From: Deltaproteobacteria bacterium Ga0077550
GTDB lineage: Bacteria; Myxococcota_A; Polyangia; Nannocystales; Nannocystaceae
Direction: 5' to 3'
DNA: 64,000 bases
Assembly (NCBI GenBank): GCA_001464385.1
Contig: LNFB01000105.1
Coordinates: forward strand, 1-64,000
In this document: one piece after another, positions 1 through 8,624 of the stretch
Numbering within the stretch: the stretch's first letter is position 1
Layout of the letters: each line of letters starts with the position of its first letter
Translations under genes and position numbers: made by a program
Notes under the pieces: model-generated
Seen by the model: the letters and a program-made list of their open reading frames with translations, nothing else
Database searches by the model: none
What the model was told of the DNA's origin: nothing

Positions 1-57
1 CGTGTCGCCTGCGGTCGTCGTGTCGCCCGCGGTCGTCGTGTCGCCTGCGGTCGTCGT
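1..57. repeat. 18-bp tandem repeat inside the lipoprotein gene
   Basis: About three copies of an 18-base unit (gtcgtcgtgtcgcctgcg with one C/T variant) encode T-T-A-G-D-T repeats in the minus-strand lipoprotein. The array may continue outside the window. The unit is a multiple of three, so copy-number change would alter linker length without breaking the frame. Confidence 0.75.
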
Positions 58-222
58 GCCCGAGGTGGTGACGTCGGTGTCGACCGGCTTCTGCGCGCAC
101 TCGAACGCCACGCACTCGTAGCCCGGGTTGCAGTCGGAGTCGCGGAGGCACTCCGCGGGGCGGCAACCGGCGGCGCCGACGACGAGGCCGAGCAGCGCGA
201 ACGCGGTCGTGATGCGGTCCAT
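1..222 (-). CDS. Putative Cys/Thr-rich lipoprotein, C-terminus outside the window
   Basis: The first 74 codons are visible; the rest lies beyond base 1. The protein starts with a hydrophobic signal segment (residues 6-19) that ends in a lipobox, GAAG before Cys20, so it should be exported and lipidated. Four more cysteines follow (25, 31, 37, 42), the usual small disulfide-stabilised head. The chain then becomes repeats of T-T-A-G-D-T, a Thr-rich linker of the kind that holds a surface domain away from the membrane. The ATG shares one base with the TGA of the upstream small envelope protein (TGATG), so the two are translationally coupled. Function unknown; the missing C-terminal domain would decide it. 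Confidence 0.75.
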   Translation of the reverse strand, partial: MDRITTAFALLGLVVGAAGCRPAECLRDSDCNPGYECVAFECAQKPVDTDVTTSGTTTAGDTTTAGDTTTAGDT

Positions 223-734
223 CAGAAGTTCATCCTCACGCCGAAGGTCTGATCGAGCTTCGCCAGCGCGGCGCCCTTCATCAGATCGCTGCCCCACACG
301 TAGCCCGTCCCGGTGAACTCGGCCATCAGCGCCACGCGGGGGTGCAGGGCGACCGACAGTCCCGCGCCGCCCTGCACGCCGAGCAGGCTGTAGGGCGCGA
401 AGAAGATCGGCAGGGCGGCGACGGCCCAGACCCGGACGCGCTTGCCCGGGAGCCGTGCCCGAAGCTTCGGCATCAGGCCGACGCCGATGCGGCCCTCGAC
501 CTCCAGGGCGATCGTCGGGGCGAACTCGAGCCACTGCAGCTGCGGGTGGACGAAGCCGACCTCCGCGAGCAGGAACGTCGGCGATCGCGAGGCGTAGGTC
601 TTGCGGGCCACGCCCGCCAAGCTGATGCCGGTCCCCGCCAGGATGCTGGCGCTGACCTGCAGCTTCTCCGCGGGGCCGACCGAGCCGATCGCCCCGCCGC
701 ACAGCACCGACGCCACCAGCCAGGATCCGATCAT
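222..734 (-). CDS. Small secreted envelope protein, probable outer-membrane barrel
   Basis: 170 residues. A short signal sequence at residues 1-17 is followed by alternating hydrophobic and polar stretches typical of antiparallel beta strands, and the chain ends in Phe (GVRMNF), the aromatic C-terminal residue commonly recognised by the BAM machinery. No domain family is recognisable. The start is the ATG overlapping the TGA of the upstream ATPase gene (ATGA); a longer in-frame open reading upstream lies inside that ATPase gene in another frame and is not credible. It is the middle gene of a three-gene coupled unit, ATPase, this protein, lipoprotein. The barrel assignment is inference from strand pattern and C-terminus. 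Confidence 0.65.
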   Translation of the reverse strand: MIGSWLVASVLCGGAIGSVGPAEKLQVSASILAGTGISLAGVARKTYASRSPTFLLAEVGFVHPQLQWLEFAPTIALEVEGRIGVGLMPKLRARLPGKRVRVWAVAALPIFFAPYSLLGVQGGAGLSVALHPRVALMAEFTGTGYVWGSDLMKGAALAKLDQTFGVRMNF

Positions 735-1900
735 GCCGACTTCCTCAGGGGATCGACGCGACCGGCCCGCAGCGCGCGGACGATCGCGACGTGGTGGAAG
801 CGGACCCGATCGGCGGGCACCGCCGCGAGGCGCTCGAAGAACGCGTCGACGTAGGGCGTGCGTCGCGTGAACACGACGCTGCCGTCGGGCCGGAACACCT
901 GGGTTCGCACCGCGCACTGCGGCGATCCGAGATCCTCGGTCTGCACGTGGAGTCGCTGGCCGTCGTGGTCGATCTCTTCGTTGACGCCGGCGCGGGCGAC
1001 GGTGTCGATGACGGGACCGCGCCACAGCTCGCGGGCGAGCGCGTCGATGTCCGTGGCCGCGCGCGCCGTCGGCTCGAGCACGCACAGCGGCTGCGACTGA
1101 CGGATCGAGCGACCGACCGCGGGATCGTCGGCGATCGAGGCCGCCAGCCGGACCTGACCGCCGAGGAAACGCCCCGCGAGATCGTGCAGCAGGTTCGCCA
1201 CGCGGCGAGCCTCGGCCGGCGACGTGCGGTTGACCACCAGCGAGGTCGCCCGATGCAGCGCCGCGCGGACGTCCGCGCCCTCGTTGCCCATGCGCCGCAG
1301 CGAGCCGTCGTCGTGGTCGCGACGCTGGACCCCGGTGCGTTGCTCGACGTCGCGCAGCGTCGCGGTCTTGATGAACGCGAAGCAGTTCTGCAGGCTCGTC
1401 GGCTCGCCCGTGGTGACGACCACCCCGACGTCCGCGGCGAGGTAGAGGTCCAGCGTGTTGAAGCTGGTGCCGGCCCCGAGATCGACGACGACGAGGTCGC
1501 AGGGCAGGGAACGGATGTGGCGGATGAGCTTCTGTTTCTGCGCGTGGACGGGGTTTGCGGCGCCGAGGCACTCGCCGTCGCCGGCGACGAGCGTCAATCC
1601 ATCCACACCGGTGGCCGTGGCGATCTCGGCCAGCGACGCGGCGCTGCGGTCGAAGAAGTGCGAGAGCGTGCGCGGAGGTCGAGCACAGCCGAGCAGGGTG
1701 TCGAGGTTCGCCCCGCCGAGGTCGCCGTCGACGAGGACGACGCGATGGCCCAGCTGGGCCATGCGCACCGCGACGTTGCACGCGACGACGCTCTTGCCGA
1801 CGCCGCCCTTGCCCCCGCCGAACGCCCAGACGCGGGGGCCGGCCGCGGCAGGACGCGAAGGGGACGCCTCACCTGGCGACGTCATGACACGGGGACGCAT
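731..1900 (-). CDS. MinD/FlhG-like P-loop ATPase with extra C-terminal domain
   Basis: 389 residues. The deviant Walker A motif GGKGGVGKS near residues 28-36 and the following DGDLGGANLDT segment place it in the ParA/MinD superfamily, closest in pattern to FlhG/MinD proteins that position structures at membranes or poles. The ATPase core occupies roughly residues 22-290. The last 95 or so residues carry a separate module (HVQTEDLG, then an FRPDGSVVFTRR hairpin-like stretch) that MinD lacks; similar tails occur in uncharacterised myxobacterial proteins as far as I remember. An alternative ATG lies at 1885, and neither start has a strong ribosome binding site. It is first in the unit with the small envelope protein and the lipoprotein, so a role in placing or exporting an envelope structure is possible but only inferred. 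Confidence 0.85.
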   Translation of the reverse strand: MRPRVMTSPGEASPSRPAAAGPRVWAFGGGKGGVGKSVVACNVAVRMAQLGHRVVLVDGDLGGANLDTLLGCARPPRTLSHFFDRSAASLAEIATATGVDGLTLVAGDGECLGAANPVHAQKQKLIRHIRSLPCDLVVVDLGAGTSFNTLDLYLAADVGVVVTTGEPTSLQNCFAFIKTATLRDVEQRTGVQRRDHDDGSLRRMGNEGADVRAALHRATSLVVNRTSPAEARRVANLLHDLAGRFLGGQVRLAASIADDPAVGRSIRQSQPLCVLEPTARAATDIDALARELWRGPVIDTVARAGVNEEIDHDGQRLHVQTEDLGSPQCAVRTQVFRPDGSVVFTRRTPYVDAFFERLAAVPADRVRFHHVAIVRALRAGRVDPLRKSA

Positions 1901-2032
1901 GCGACGGACCCATCGAGCAAGACCGATGCCACCCGCACCGCGACCCTCGTGCGTTTTCGGGACACCCCTCGCGCCTCAACCGTGGACGAGTGCGGCCGAT
2001 GCACCTTCGAGAACGAGCCGAGGAACCGCGAC

Positions 2033-3184
2033 ATGAACCACGCGCCCAGGATCCTGATTGTCGATGCCGACACCGGCCACACCGCCCACCTCGTCGCGCA
2101 GGCCAGCCCTGGGGTCGTGGAGTTGATCTCCTCCACATCGGAGGACGTCGAGCGGCTGCTCGCGACAACCACCATCGATGCCGTCGTGCTCGACCTCGAC
2201 GCCGACGAGGACGTCACCGCGCAGGTCGTCGGTGAGGTCGAGCGCCGCTTCGACGGCGTCCCGCTCATCGGCATCACTCACCGCGCCGACGAGGCCAAGG
2301 TCGCGTCCGCGTGCCACCTGGGCGCCGCCGCGATCCTGGTGAAGCCGTTCGACGTCGACGCGGTGCTCCAGGTGCTGCGCACGCCGACGGCCGACGCGGG
2401 ATTCTCGGGCTCGTGCACCGGGGTCCCCACCGCGCAGCTGCTGTCGCTGCACTGCGCCGCGGCGCACGACGGTGTGCTCCACCTACGCGTGGCTGCGACG
2501 AGCACCCGACCCGAGCGCAGCGGCGTCGTCTTCTTCGAGGCCGGCCAGCCCGTGCACGCCACCGCCGGCGGAGTGGTGGGCGCCGACGCGGTGCACGCGA
2601 TGCTGGCATGGCGCGACGCCGAGGCGACGTGGGTGCACGGCATCACGCGATCCGCTCGCACGATCGTCGGCCGCTGGGAGGGCATCTTCGCCGGGACCGC
2701 CCGCGCGACGACCGATGCCCCCGAGCTCGATCGCATGGTCGCGCTGGCCCACCCCGAGGTCGTCGAGAAGCTCGCTCGCCTCGCGCAGACGCCCGATGTG
2801 CTCGGCGCGTTCCTGCTGCGACACGCCGAGATCATCACCGGTCGCTGCGTGCCGGCGCTCGACGAGGCCCTCGCGGCCCGGGCGTTGTGCCGCCTCGCGC
2901 ACGTGTTCTTCGACGTCGAGGCGCAGCCGCAGGCGGCCGCCGACGGCGAGATCCAGGCCGTCATCGGCGACGTCCGGCTCGTGCTCGATCGAATCGGCCC
3001 GCGCGAGGCCGGCTTCCAGGTCGGCGTCGTCGTTCGTCAGGCGGCGCCCGTGTGCAAGAGTCTGCGGCGGCTGCTGCGGCAGATCGACAGCTCGTTCGTT
3101 CGCGCGACGCCGCCGCAACAGCGCGAGCCCAGCCGCGGCTCCAACGATCCGGTCCAGCGCGTGCGTGTGTCCGCCGTCGCGTAG
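2033..3184 (+). CDS. Response regulator: receiver domain plus PATAN (DUF4388) domain
   Basis: 383 residues. Residues 6-115 form a receiver domain with acidic residues D11 and D13, phosphoacceptor D54 in the VVLDLD strand, T82, and K104 in the VKPFD motif. From about residue 124 the pattern GVPTAQLLSLH, then GVVFFEAGQPVHA and GADAVHAMLAW, is that of the PATAN/DUF4388 domain of PatA-type regulators, which act through protein contacts and not through DNA binding. The C-terminal third is helical and unassigned. The gene is divergent from the MinD-like ATPase with 132 bases between, an arrangement that could share control. No partner kinase lies nearby. The start is the ATG directly before the receiver; longer in-frame readings run antisense through the ATPase. 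Confidence 0.85.
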   Translation: MNHAPRILIVDADTGHTAHLVAQASPGVVELISSTSEDVERLLATTTIDAVVLDLDADEDVTAQVVGEVERRFDGVPLIGITHRADEAKVASACHLGAAAILVKPFDVDAVLQVLRTPTADAGFSGSCTGVPTAQLLSLHCAAAHDGVLHLRVAATSTRPERSGVVFFEAGQPVHATAGGVVGADAVHAMLAWRDAEATWVHGITRSARTIVGRWEGIFAGTARATTDAPELDRMVALAHPEVVEKLARLAQTPDVLGAFLLRHAEIITGRCVPALDEALAARALCRLAHVFFDVEAQPQAAADGEIQAVIGDVRLVLDRIGPREAGFQVGVVVRQAAPVCKSLRRLLRQIDSSFVRATPPQQREPSRGSNDPVQRVRVSAVA

Positions 3185-3197
3185 TCGACACGGCCGA

Positions 3198-3213
3198 CGG
3201 CGGCGCACCGCCG
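3198..3213. terminator. Possible bidirectional terminator hairpin between convergent genes
   Basis: A perfect six-base-pair stem (cggcgg/ccgccg) with a four-base loop lies in the 45-base gap between the convergent regulator and metalloprotease genes; three more pairs can form outside a small internal loop. There is no T-tract on either strand, so Rho-independent action is uncertain. Confidence 0.35.
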
Positions 3214-3229
3214 GCCGGCGTGTGGCTCG

Positions 3230-4798
3230 TCAGGGGCGGCAGAGCCCGCGTTCGCGGGTGACGACGACGGGGTCGGTCGCGAGCTCGGCGAGGTCGCAGT
3301 GCAGCGTCGGCACGAACGGGTTGTTGCGGAGGGTCCGATCGGCGGCCTCGAGCGCGGGCCCGCGCTGGCCGGCCCGCAACAGCGCGCGGGTCTGCGCGGC
3401 GGCGAGGTTGGCGTCGTCGGGGGCTTCGGCCGCCGCGATCGCCAGCAACTCGACGGCCTCGCGCCAGCGCTCGAGCTCGACGTAGAGCTTGCCGAGGCGC
3501 CGCGACAACGTCGGGTCCTTGCGCGCGCGTGCGTCGACGGCCCGCGCCTTCTCGTACTGCAGCGCCGCTGCGTCGAGGTGATCGCGGGCCTGGAGGAGCG
3601 CGCCGAGGCGCGCGTGCTGCCGCGCCTTGCCGCCGCCGAGCTCGGAGAAGACGTCGCCGATCTCGTCGGGATCGGCGTCGCCATCCTTGAACTTCGGCGT
3701 GTCGATCGCACCGTCCCGCCCCTTGGCGGTCCGCGTCTTCGTGACGCGCTTCCACTCGGTCTCGAACGCCTCGAACTCGTCACCCCACGCGGTGGCCAGC
3801 GCGGTCTTGGCGTCGTCGCCGGCCAGCACACGGTCGAGCAGGGTGGTGATCCCGGCGGTGCCGCGACGCTCGCGGAGCAGGGCGAGCATCGTCTCGACCT
3901 CGGCGTAGGCGAGGGCGGCCAGCTCGGCCGAGGGCAGCATCGCCACCGACGGGTACATCTCTTCGAGCGTGACGAGGTCGTCGCGCACGATGGCCTGGTG
4001 CAGGCGAAACGCGACCGCTGGATCGAGCGGCTCGGGCGTCTCGCGGCGCCATCGGGTCTCGTAGAGCTTCGCCAGGCCCTCTTGCAGCCACACCGGCGCG
4101 AGGTTGCCGGTGCGCAACGTGAGCAGGTAGTGCACGTACTCGTGCACCGCGGTGTCGAGCCAGCCGTAGCCGTGGACCATCACGCGCGGCGTGATCATCA
4201 CGACGCGGCGGTGCTTCGTGACGCCGACCGTGCCGGTGGTGCGGATATTCGCGATCGTCAGCGGCGTGACCATCGCGAGCTTGGTCGGATCGTCGAGGAA
4301 CTCGAAGCGCACCGCGTGGTCCGGCAGCACGCCGAGCTCCGTCCCGAGGACCTCGCGGGCCTTGGCCATCGCCTCGAACAGGTACGGGGCCAGCACGGCG
4401 TCCTTCGCGTCGGCGAAGACCGCCTGGACGTGGCCGTCCGGGCTGGTGAGGGTGACTGCGGCGCCCAGGGCCTTCTGCGCGCCCCGGGCGAGCGCGAGGT
4501 AGTGGCGGGCCTCCTCGGCCAGCGCGTCGGTGCCGTCGAGTCCGCCCTGGGCGATCGCCTCGGCGAGGATCTGCTCGGCATCGGCGTAGCGGCCCTCGTA
4601 GATCGCCACGACCGCGAGCTTCACCTGCTTGTCGTTGCCGTCGGCGACGTCGGCTAGGGCGCGTGTCGCCGCGGTGACGTCCCAGCGTCCGAGCGCGGCG
4701 TCGACCTCCGAGACGTCGTCGTCGGCGCGAGCACTCGACGTCGCGCCGAGCAGGGCTGCGAGGACGGCGACGCAGATGCGGCGGGGCAAGCGGGTCAT
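3230..4798 (-). CDS. Periplasmic Peptidase-MA-like zinc metalloprotease with TPR tail
   Basis: 522 residues. A cleavable signal peptide ends near residue 25 (TSSARA before DDD). The zincin motif HEYVH (H219, E220, H223) is followed 17 residues on by WLQEG (E240), the third-ligand arrangement of the Peptidase_MA/gluzincin group. Residues 30-115 and about 410-515 are helical TPR-like repeats. The protein is therefore probably a periplasmic metallopeptidase that recognises partner proteins through TPRs. Its ATG overlaps the TGA of the upstream DUF4175-like gene (ATGA), so the two are made together. Substrate unknown. The DUF4175 partner carries a large coiled coil, and a complex between them is an inference from coupling. 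Confidence 0.8.
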   Translation of the reverse strand: MTRLPRRICVAVLAALLGATSSARADDDVSEVDAALGRWDVTAATRALADVADGNDKQVKLAVVAIYEGRYADAEQILAEAIAQGGLDGTDALAEEARHYLALARGAQKALGAAVTLTSPDGHVQAVFADAKDAVLAPYLFEAMAKAREVLGTELGVLPDHAVRFEFLDDPTKLAMVTPLTIANIRTTGTVGVTKHRRVVMITPRVMVHGYGWLDTAVHEYVHYLLTLRTGNLAPVWLQEGLAKLYETRWRRETPEPLDPAVAFRLHQAIVRDDLVTLEEMYPSVAMLPSAELAALAYAEVETMLALLRERRGTAGITTLLDRVLAGDDAKTALATAWGDEFEAFETEWKRVTKTRTAKGRDGAIDTPKFKDGDADPDEIGDVFSELGGGKARQHARLGALLQARDHLDAAALQYEKARAVDARARKDPTLSRRLGKLYVELERWREAVELLAIAAAEAPDDANLAAAQTRALLRAGQRGPALEAADRTLRNNPFVPTLHCDLAELATDPVVVTRERGLCRP

Positions 4799-7700
4799 CG
4801 CAGGAGCTCCTCGTAATAGCGGCGGACGGGGTCGACGAAGCCGGTCGGGGCGTCCTCGCGCATCGCGTCGAGCAGCGCGTCGCGGAGGGTCCGATCGCGC
4901 TCGGCCTCCGTCGAGGCGTCGCCGCTCGAGCCTGCGGGCGGAGGCGGTGGCCCGCGGCGCAGGCTGTCGATCGCCTCCTGCAGCCCCTGCCACGCCTGGC
5001 CCTGGCCCCCGATCGCCTCGCGCGGGGTCTTCTGATCGAGCGCGCGGCTGCTGCGGCCCATGCCAGTGTCAGCGCGGCGCATCCCCTGACGGCCCGCGGG
5101 CGGCAGGAGATCGCCGAGCTCCCCGCGCAACACCTCGGCCGCGCGATCCCGAAGGCCCTGCTGGCGCTCGCCCAGCGCGTCGAACTCCTGGCGCTCGGCG
5201 TCGGGCAGGACGTCGGCCACCGAAGGCAGCTTGCCGTCGAGCTCGTCGCGCAGCGACTCGGCGCGGCCCTGCGCCCGCTCGAGCGCCTTGCCCTCCTGCT
5301 CACGTCGCTCCGCGCCGGACAGCGCGCGGGTGATGCCGTCGAGGGCGGCGTCGGCGGCGTCGGCGAGCTCGAGGGCCGAGGGCGCGTCGGCGCTGCTGGC
5401 CTGGTCGAGCCGCTCGAGCGCGGCGGCGGCGTCTTCGAGGCCGCGTCGGGCCTCGCGGCCCAGGCGCGCGTCGTTGATCTCCTCGAGCGCCTCGCGGATC
5501 GCCTCACCGCGCTTGCGGGCGGCCTCGGCCTCGGCCGGCGACGCCTTGCGGTCGGCGACCGCCTCCCGCCAGTTCCGCTGCAGCTCTGCGGTCCGGTTGC
5601 GCAGCGCGCCCTCCTCGTCCTGCAGGCGGCTCAGCTCGCGCAGCAGCTCGATCCGCTTGCGCTCCTCTTCGGACAGCGGGCTGGCAGGTCCGCCGGCGCC
5701 GGCTTGCTGCTGGACCTGGTCGCGCATCCGCGAGACGTCGTCGAGCTCACCCCGCGCCCGCTCGAGCGCGCGATCGACCTCGCCGCGCTGGAGCATCGCC
5801 TGCAGCTCCTCGTCCGCCGCCATCTGCTCGAGGATCGCGAACGCGTCGGAGTTCATGTACTCCTGCTCGAGCTCGTCGCGGAGCTGCGCGCGGATCTCCG
5901 AAAGGCGTCGCAGGTCTTCGCGCCGGCGCTGCTCGAGCTGCTCGATCTGATCGCGGACGGTCTCGTCGCCGGCCTGCAGCGCCTCGAGCAGCTCGATGAG
6001 CTTGCGTTGCGTCGCCTCGAGACGCGCGACGAGGGCCTCGAGGCGCTCGAGCAGCATCCCGTCGACCATGTCGTCGAGGCGGATGATCTCGTCCTCGAGG
6101 GCGACGCGCATCTGGCCGTGCATCGGCGCGATGCGAGCGAGCTCGGCGGTCGCACGCGCCGGGTCGTCGAGCTCGAGCCCGGTCACGAGTGCGCCGTGGG
6201 CCGCCGCCTCCTTGCGGTGGATCGCGAGCAGCCGCCCGTGGATCCCTGCGAGGGTCTTGGCGTCGCGATCCTCGGCCAGCGCGTCGACGGAGATCGCATC
6301 GACGGTCGCGGCCATGCCGGTGAGCAGCGCCTCGCTCTGCGTCAACAAGCCTCGTGCCGCCTCGACGCGCGCCGAGAGGGACGTGGCGTCGTCGGTGAAC
6401 GCCGGGGTGAGCATGCGCGCCGCGAGGGCGTCGACGGCCGCGTCGCGGAGCTCGCGGAGACTCGCGATGTTCTCGGCGTGCTCCGCCTGCTCGTCCTCGA
6501 CCTGCAGGCGCATCGTCGCCGACTTCGTGCGCTTCCCCGGGCCGTCGGGCAGGGGCGTGAGACCGAGGCCGGGGTCGTTGTCGACGACCTCGAGCCAGTA
6601 GAGCACCTCGTCGCGCGCCGCTCCGGGGATCGTCGAGATGTCCCACGGCGTGTGGGTCCGCCAGGTGCGCGTCGGCCCGGGTGGAACCTGCGTCGGCAGC
6701 CGATGGGTCGTGCCATCGGCGAGCTGGTAGACCAGCTCGACGGCGGCGACGCCGAAGTCGTCCTGGGCGTTCCATCGGATGACGACCTCGTCGTCGTCGC
6801 GGACGCTCTGCTCGGCCGGAGAGAGGGGGGTGACCTCGATCTCCGGCGCGCGGTCGGGCTCGAGCTCGACGGGCAGCGCCGCGGATCGATGCGCATCTTC
6901 TTCTCCCAGCACCACCGTCCAGCTCCCCGAACCGCGGACCACGAACTCGCCCTCGAGCGTCCCGTCGGTCGTCGTCGACAGCGGCGCGCGCTCCGAAGCC
7001 GGCGCTCGACTGAGTTCGTCGGGGTCGTAGGCGACGACCACGGCGCCCCCGCTCGCGCGGATCCGTGGCGTGAGACTGAGGCGCACGAGCGTGCCCGCGG
7101 GGGCCCGGAGCGCCCCGCTGGGGTTCGGTACGGTGCGCGGCGGCCGTCCGGTGTGCTCGGGGTACGTGAGCTCGAGGGAGAGCGCGGACCAGACCGGCTG
7201 TGGAGGCGGCGGCTCGCGGGCGTCCACGCCGTGGCGGAGACGATCGAACCCGGTCGCCCACACCTCGAAGCGACTCGCGGCGAGGATGGTGAGGAGCGTG
7301 AGCGTCAAGGCGAGCAGGCGACGGCCGACGCGGGGGCGCCCGAGCGCAGCGCCGGGTCGGACGCTGCGGGCCGTCAGGCGGGCTTCGACCTCGCCGACAT
7401 ACGCCGCGCGGAGCTCCACCGAGCCGGCGCGGCCGCGGCCCTCCAGGAGATCGAAGGCGCCGCGGAGTTCGTGGCGCAGTGCCCCGTCGAGGGGGTCGAC
7501 GGGGCGGCCGAGGTCGCCCGAGGCGGCGGCGATGGTCGCCGCGGTCCGCTCCCGCGTGCCGGCCATCGCGGCGAACCGGCGGGCCGCGAACGCGAGGGCC
7601 AGGGCGCTGGCGCCCGCGGACGCCACGACCCAGACCCGGGCGGCGACGTCGCCGCGAAGGGTCCAACCGGCGGCCAGGGCAGCGATGAGCGCGAGGATCA

Positions 7701-7803
7701 TCGTCGCCAACGACCCGTCGATCGCCGCCGCGAGGCCAGCGCGCCCCGCCGCGACCCATCGGACGCGGTCGAGCAGGCGGCGCAACTGCGCGCCCTCGTT
7801 CAC
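4795..7803 (-). CDS. DUF4175-like membrane protein with long coiled coil
   Basis: 1002 residues from the GTG at 7803. Two membrane segments at residues 32-48 and 56-74 and a third near 165-185 are followed by a beta-rich periplasmic region of about 280 residues (ELTYPEHTGRPPRTV is typical of the DUF4175 family) and then a long Glu/Arg/Leu-rich coiled coil to near the C-terminus. An ATG at 7881 is in frame, but AGGA lies six bases before the GTG, and the TTATAC promoter-like box lies between the two starts, which favours 7803. DUF4175 proteins of other bacteria sit near MoxR/von Willebrand factor A operons; here the partner is the Peptidase-MA gene that overlaps its stop codon. Function unknown. 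Confidence 0.8.
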   Translation of the reverse strand: MNEGAQLRRLLDRVRWVAAGRAGLAAAIDGSLATMILALIAALAAGWTLRGDVAARVWVVASAGASALALAFAARRFAAMAGTRERTAATIAAASGDLGRPVDPLDGALRHELRGAFDLLEGRGRAGSVELRAAYVGEVEARLTARSVRPGAALGRPRVGRRLLALTLTLLTILAASRFEVWATGFDRLRHGVDAREPPPPQPVWSALSLELTYPEHTGRPPRTVPNPSGALRAPAGTLVRLSLTPRIRASGGAVVVAYDPDELSRAPASERAPLSTTTDGTLEGEFVVRGSGSWTVVLGEEDAHRSAALPVELEPDRAPEIEVTPLSPAEQSVRDDDEVVIRWNAQDDFGVAAVELVYQLADGTTHRLPTQVPPGPTRTWRTHTPWDISTIPGAARDEVLYWLEVVDNDPGLGLTPLPDGPGKRTKSATMRLQVEDEQAEHAENIASLRELRDAAVDALAARMLTPAFTDDATSLSARVEAARGLLTQSEALLTGMAATVDAISVDALAEDRDAKTLAGIHGRLLAIHRKEAAAHGALVTGLELDDPARATAELARIAPMHGQMRVALEDEIIRLDDMVDGMLLERLEALVARLEATQRKLIELLEALQAGDETVRDQIEQLEQRRREDLRRLSEIRAQLRDELEQEYMNSDAFAILEQMAADEELQAMLQRGEVDRALERARGELDDVSRMRDQVQQQAGAGGPASPLSEEERKRIELLRELSRLQDEEGALRNRTAELQRNWREAVADRKASPAEAEAARKRGEAIREALEEINDARLGREARRGLEDAAAALERLDQASSADAPSALELADAADAALDGITRALSGAERREQEGKALERAQGRAESLRDELDGKLPSVADVLPDAERQEFDALGERQQGLRDRAAEVLRGELGDLLPPAGRQGMRRADTGMGRSSRALDQKTPREAIGGQGQAWQGLQEAIDSLRRGPPPPPAGSSGDASTEAERDRTLRDALLDAMREDAPTGFVDPVRRYYEELLR

Positions 7804-7830
7804 CTTTGATCCTGCTCGAGCGAACGGGGG

Positions 7831-7860
7831 TGCACAGCCGGCCTCGGTCAAAGGTATAAC
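7831..7860 (+). promoter_or_regulatory. Candidate promoter of the ECF sigma operon
   Basis: TGCACA (7831-7836) and TATAAC (7855-7860) are separated by 18 bases and lie before all three possible starts of the sigma gene. The reverse complement of the same A/T-rich box reads TTATAC and lies about 50 bases before the GTG of the divergent DUF4175-like gene, so the two promoters may overlap. Confidence 0.4.
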
Positions 7861-7970
7861 CGGCGGGCGCGCACGCGTCATGGTCGATCCTCGTTCCAGC
7901 GGTGCTGGGCCGGCGAGGGGGCCAGGTGCCTGAATGGGCGGCCCAGGCGGCCGTCGAAGGACGAACATTC

Positions 7971-8624
7971 GTGGTTCCCACCGATGCCGACGACCACACG
8001 TTGGTCGAAGCCGCGAAGAGCGGCGATCGGCGCGCCTTCCAGCTCCTCTTCGAGCGCTACGAGCGCAAGGTGTACGCGGTGGCCTACGGGTTCTTGCGCA
8101 GCCAAGAGGACGCCCTGGATGTCGTGCAAGACGCCTTCATCAAGGTGTTCCGCTACCTCCCCAACTTCGAGGGGCAGTCGAGCTTCTACACGTGGCTCTA
8201 TCGGATCACCGCGAACCTCTGCATCGACTACCTGCGCCGCAACACGCGCAAGAAGGACGTGGAGTTCGACGACAAGCTGCGTCACGACGGGGATCCCGAG
8301 AGCTCCCCGGTCGATGCGTTGCCCGCGTCGGTTTTGGGCAGTCCCGGTGAGGCGGTAGAGAACAAGGAGATACTCACCGCCGTCGAAGACAGCCTGAAGT
8401 ACCTGAGCGACAAGCATCGCGCCGTCATCGTGATGCGAGAGCTCCAGGGTTTGTCCTATGCCGACATGGCGAAGGCCATGAACTGTTCCAAGGGCACCAT
8501 CATGAGTCGTCTGTTCCACGCCCGTCGCAACATGCAGAAACTGTTGCGAGAACGACTCGAGCATCTGCCGGAGCCCAGCGAAGACGGCGCTGAAGAGCCC
8601 CAGACCGAGGCCGCGCTGCCATGA
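7971..8624 (+). CDS. ECF-family sigma-70 factor
   Basis: 217 residues from the GTG at 7971. Region 2 runs from about residue 10 (TLVEAAKSGDRRAF) through DALDVVQDAFIKVFR and the FYTWLYRITANLCIDYLRR motif that melts the -10 box. Region 4 holds the helix-turn-helix LSYADMAKAMNCSKGTIMSRL. In-frame GTGs at 7902 and 7926 would add up to 23 residues that the family normally lacks; 7926 has a good GAGG-type ribosome site, so the start is not settled. The stop overlaps the start of the anti-sigma gene (ATGA). The unit sigma, anti-sigma, secreted protein is a standard myxobacterial arrangement for envelope stress control. Confidence 0.9.
   Translation: MVPTDADDHTLVEAAKSGDRRAFQLLFERYERKVYAVAYGFLRSQEDALDVVQDAFIKVFRYLPNFEGQSSFYTWLYRITANLCIDYLRRNTRKKDVEFDDKLRHDGDPESSPVDALPASVLGSPGEAVENKEILTAVEDSLKYLSDKHRAVIVMRELQGLSYADMAKAMNCSKGTIMSRLFHARRNMQKLLRERLEHLPEPSEDGAEEPQTEAALP

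Noticed and set aside
5704..7809. A 701-codon open frame opposite the DUF4175-like gene
   Set aside because: Arg/Glu/Val-rich shadow with no start signal; the minus-strand gene has membrane segments and coiled coil.
7881..7968. Upstream ATG (7881) as start of the DUF4175-like protein
   Set aside because: It lies ahead of the likely -10 box and lacks a ribosome site; the GTG at 7803 has AGGA at good spacing.
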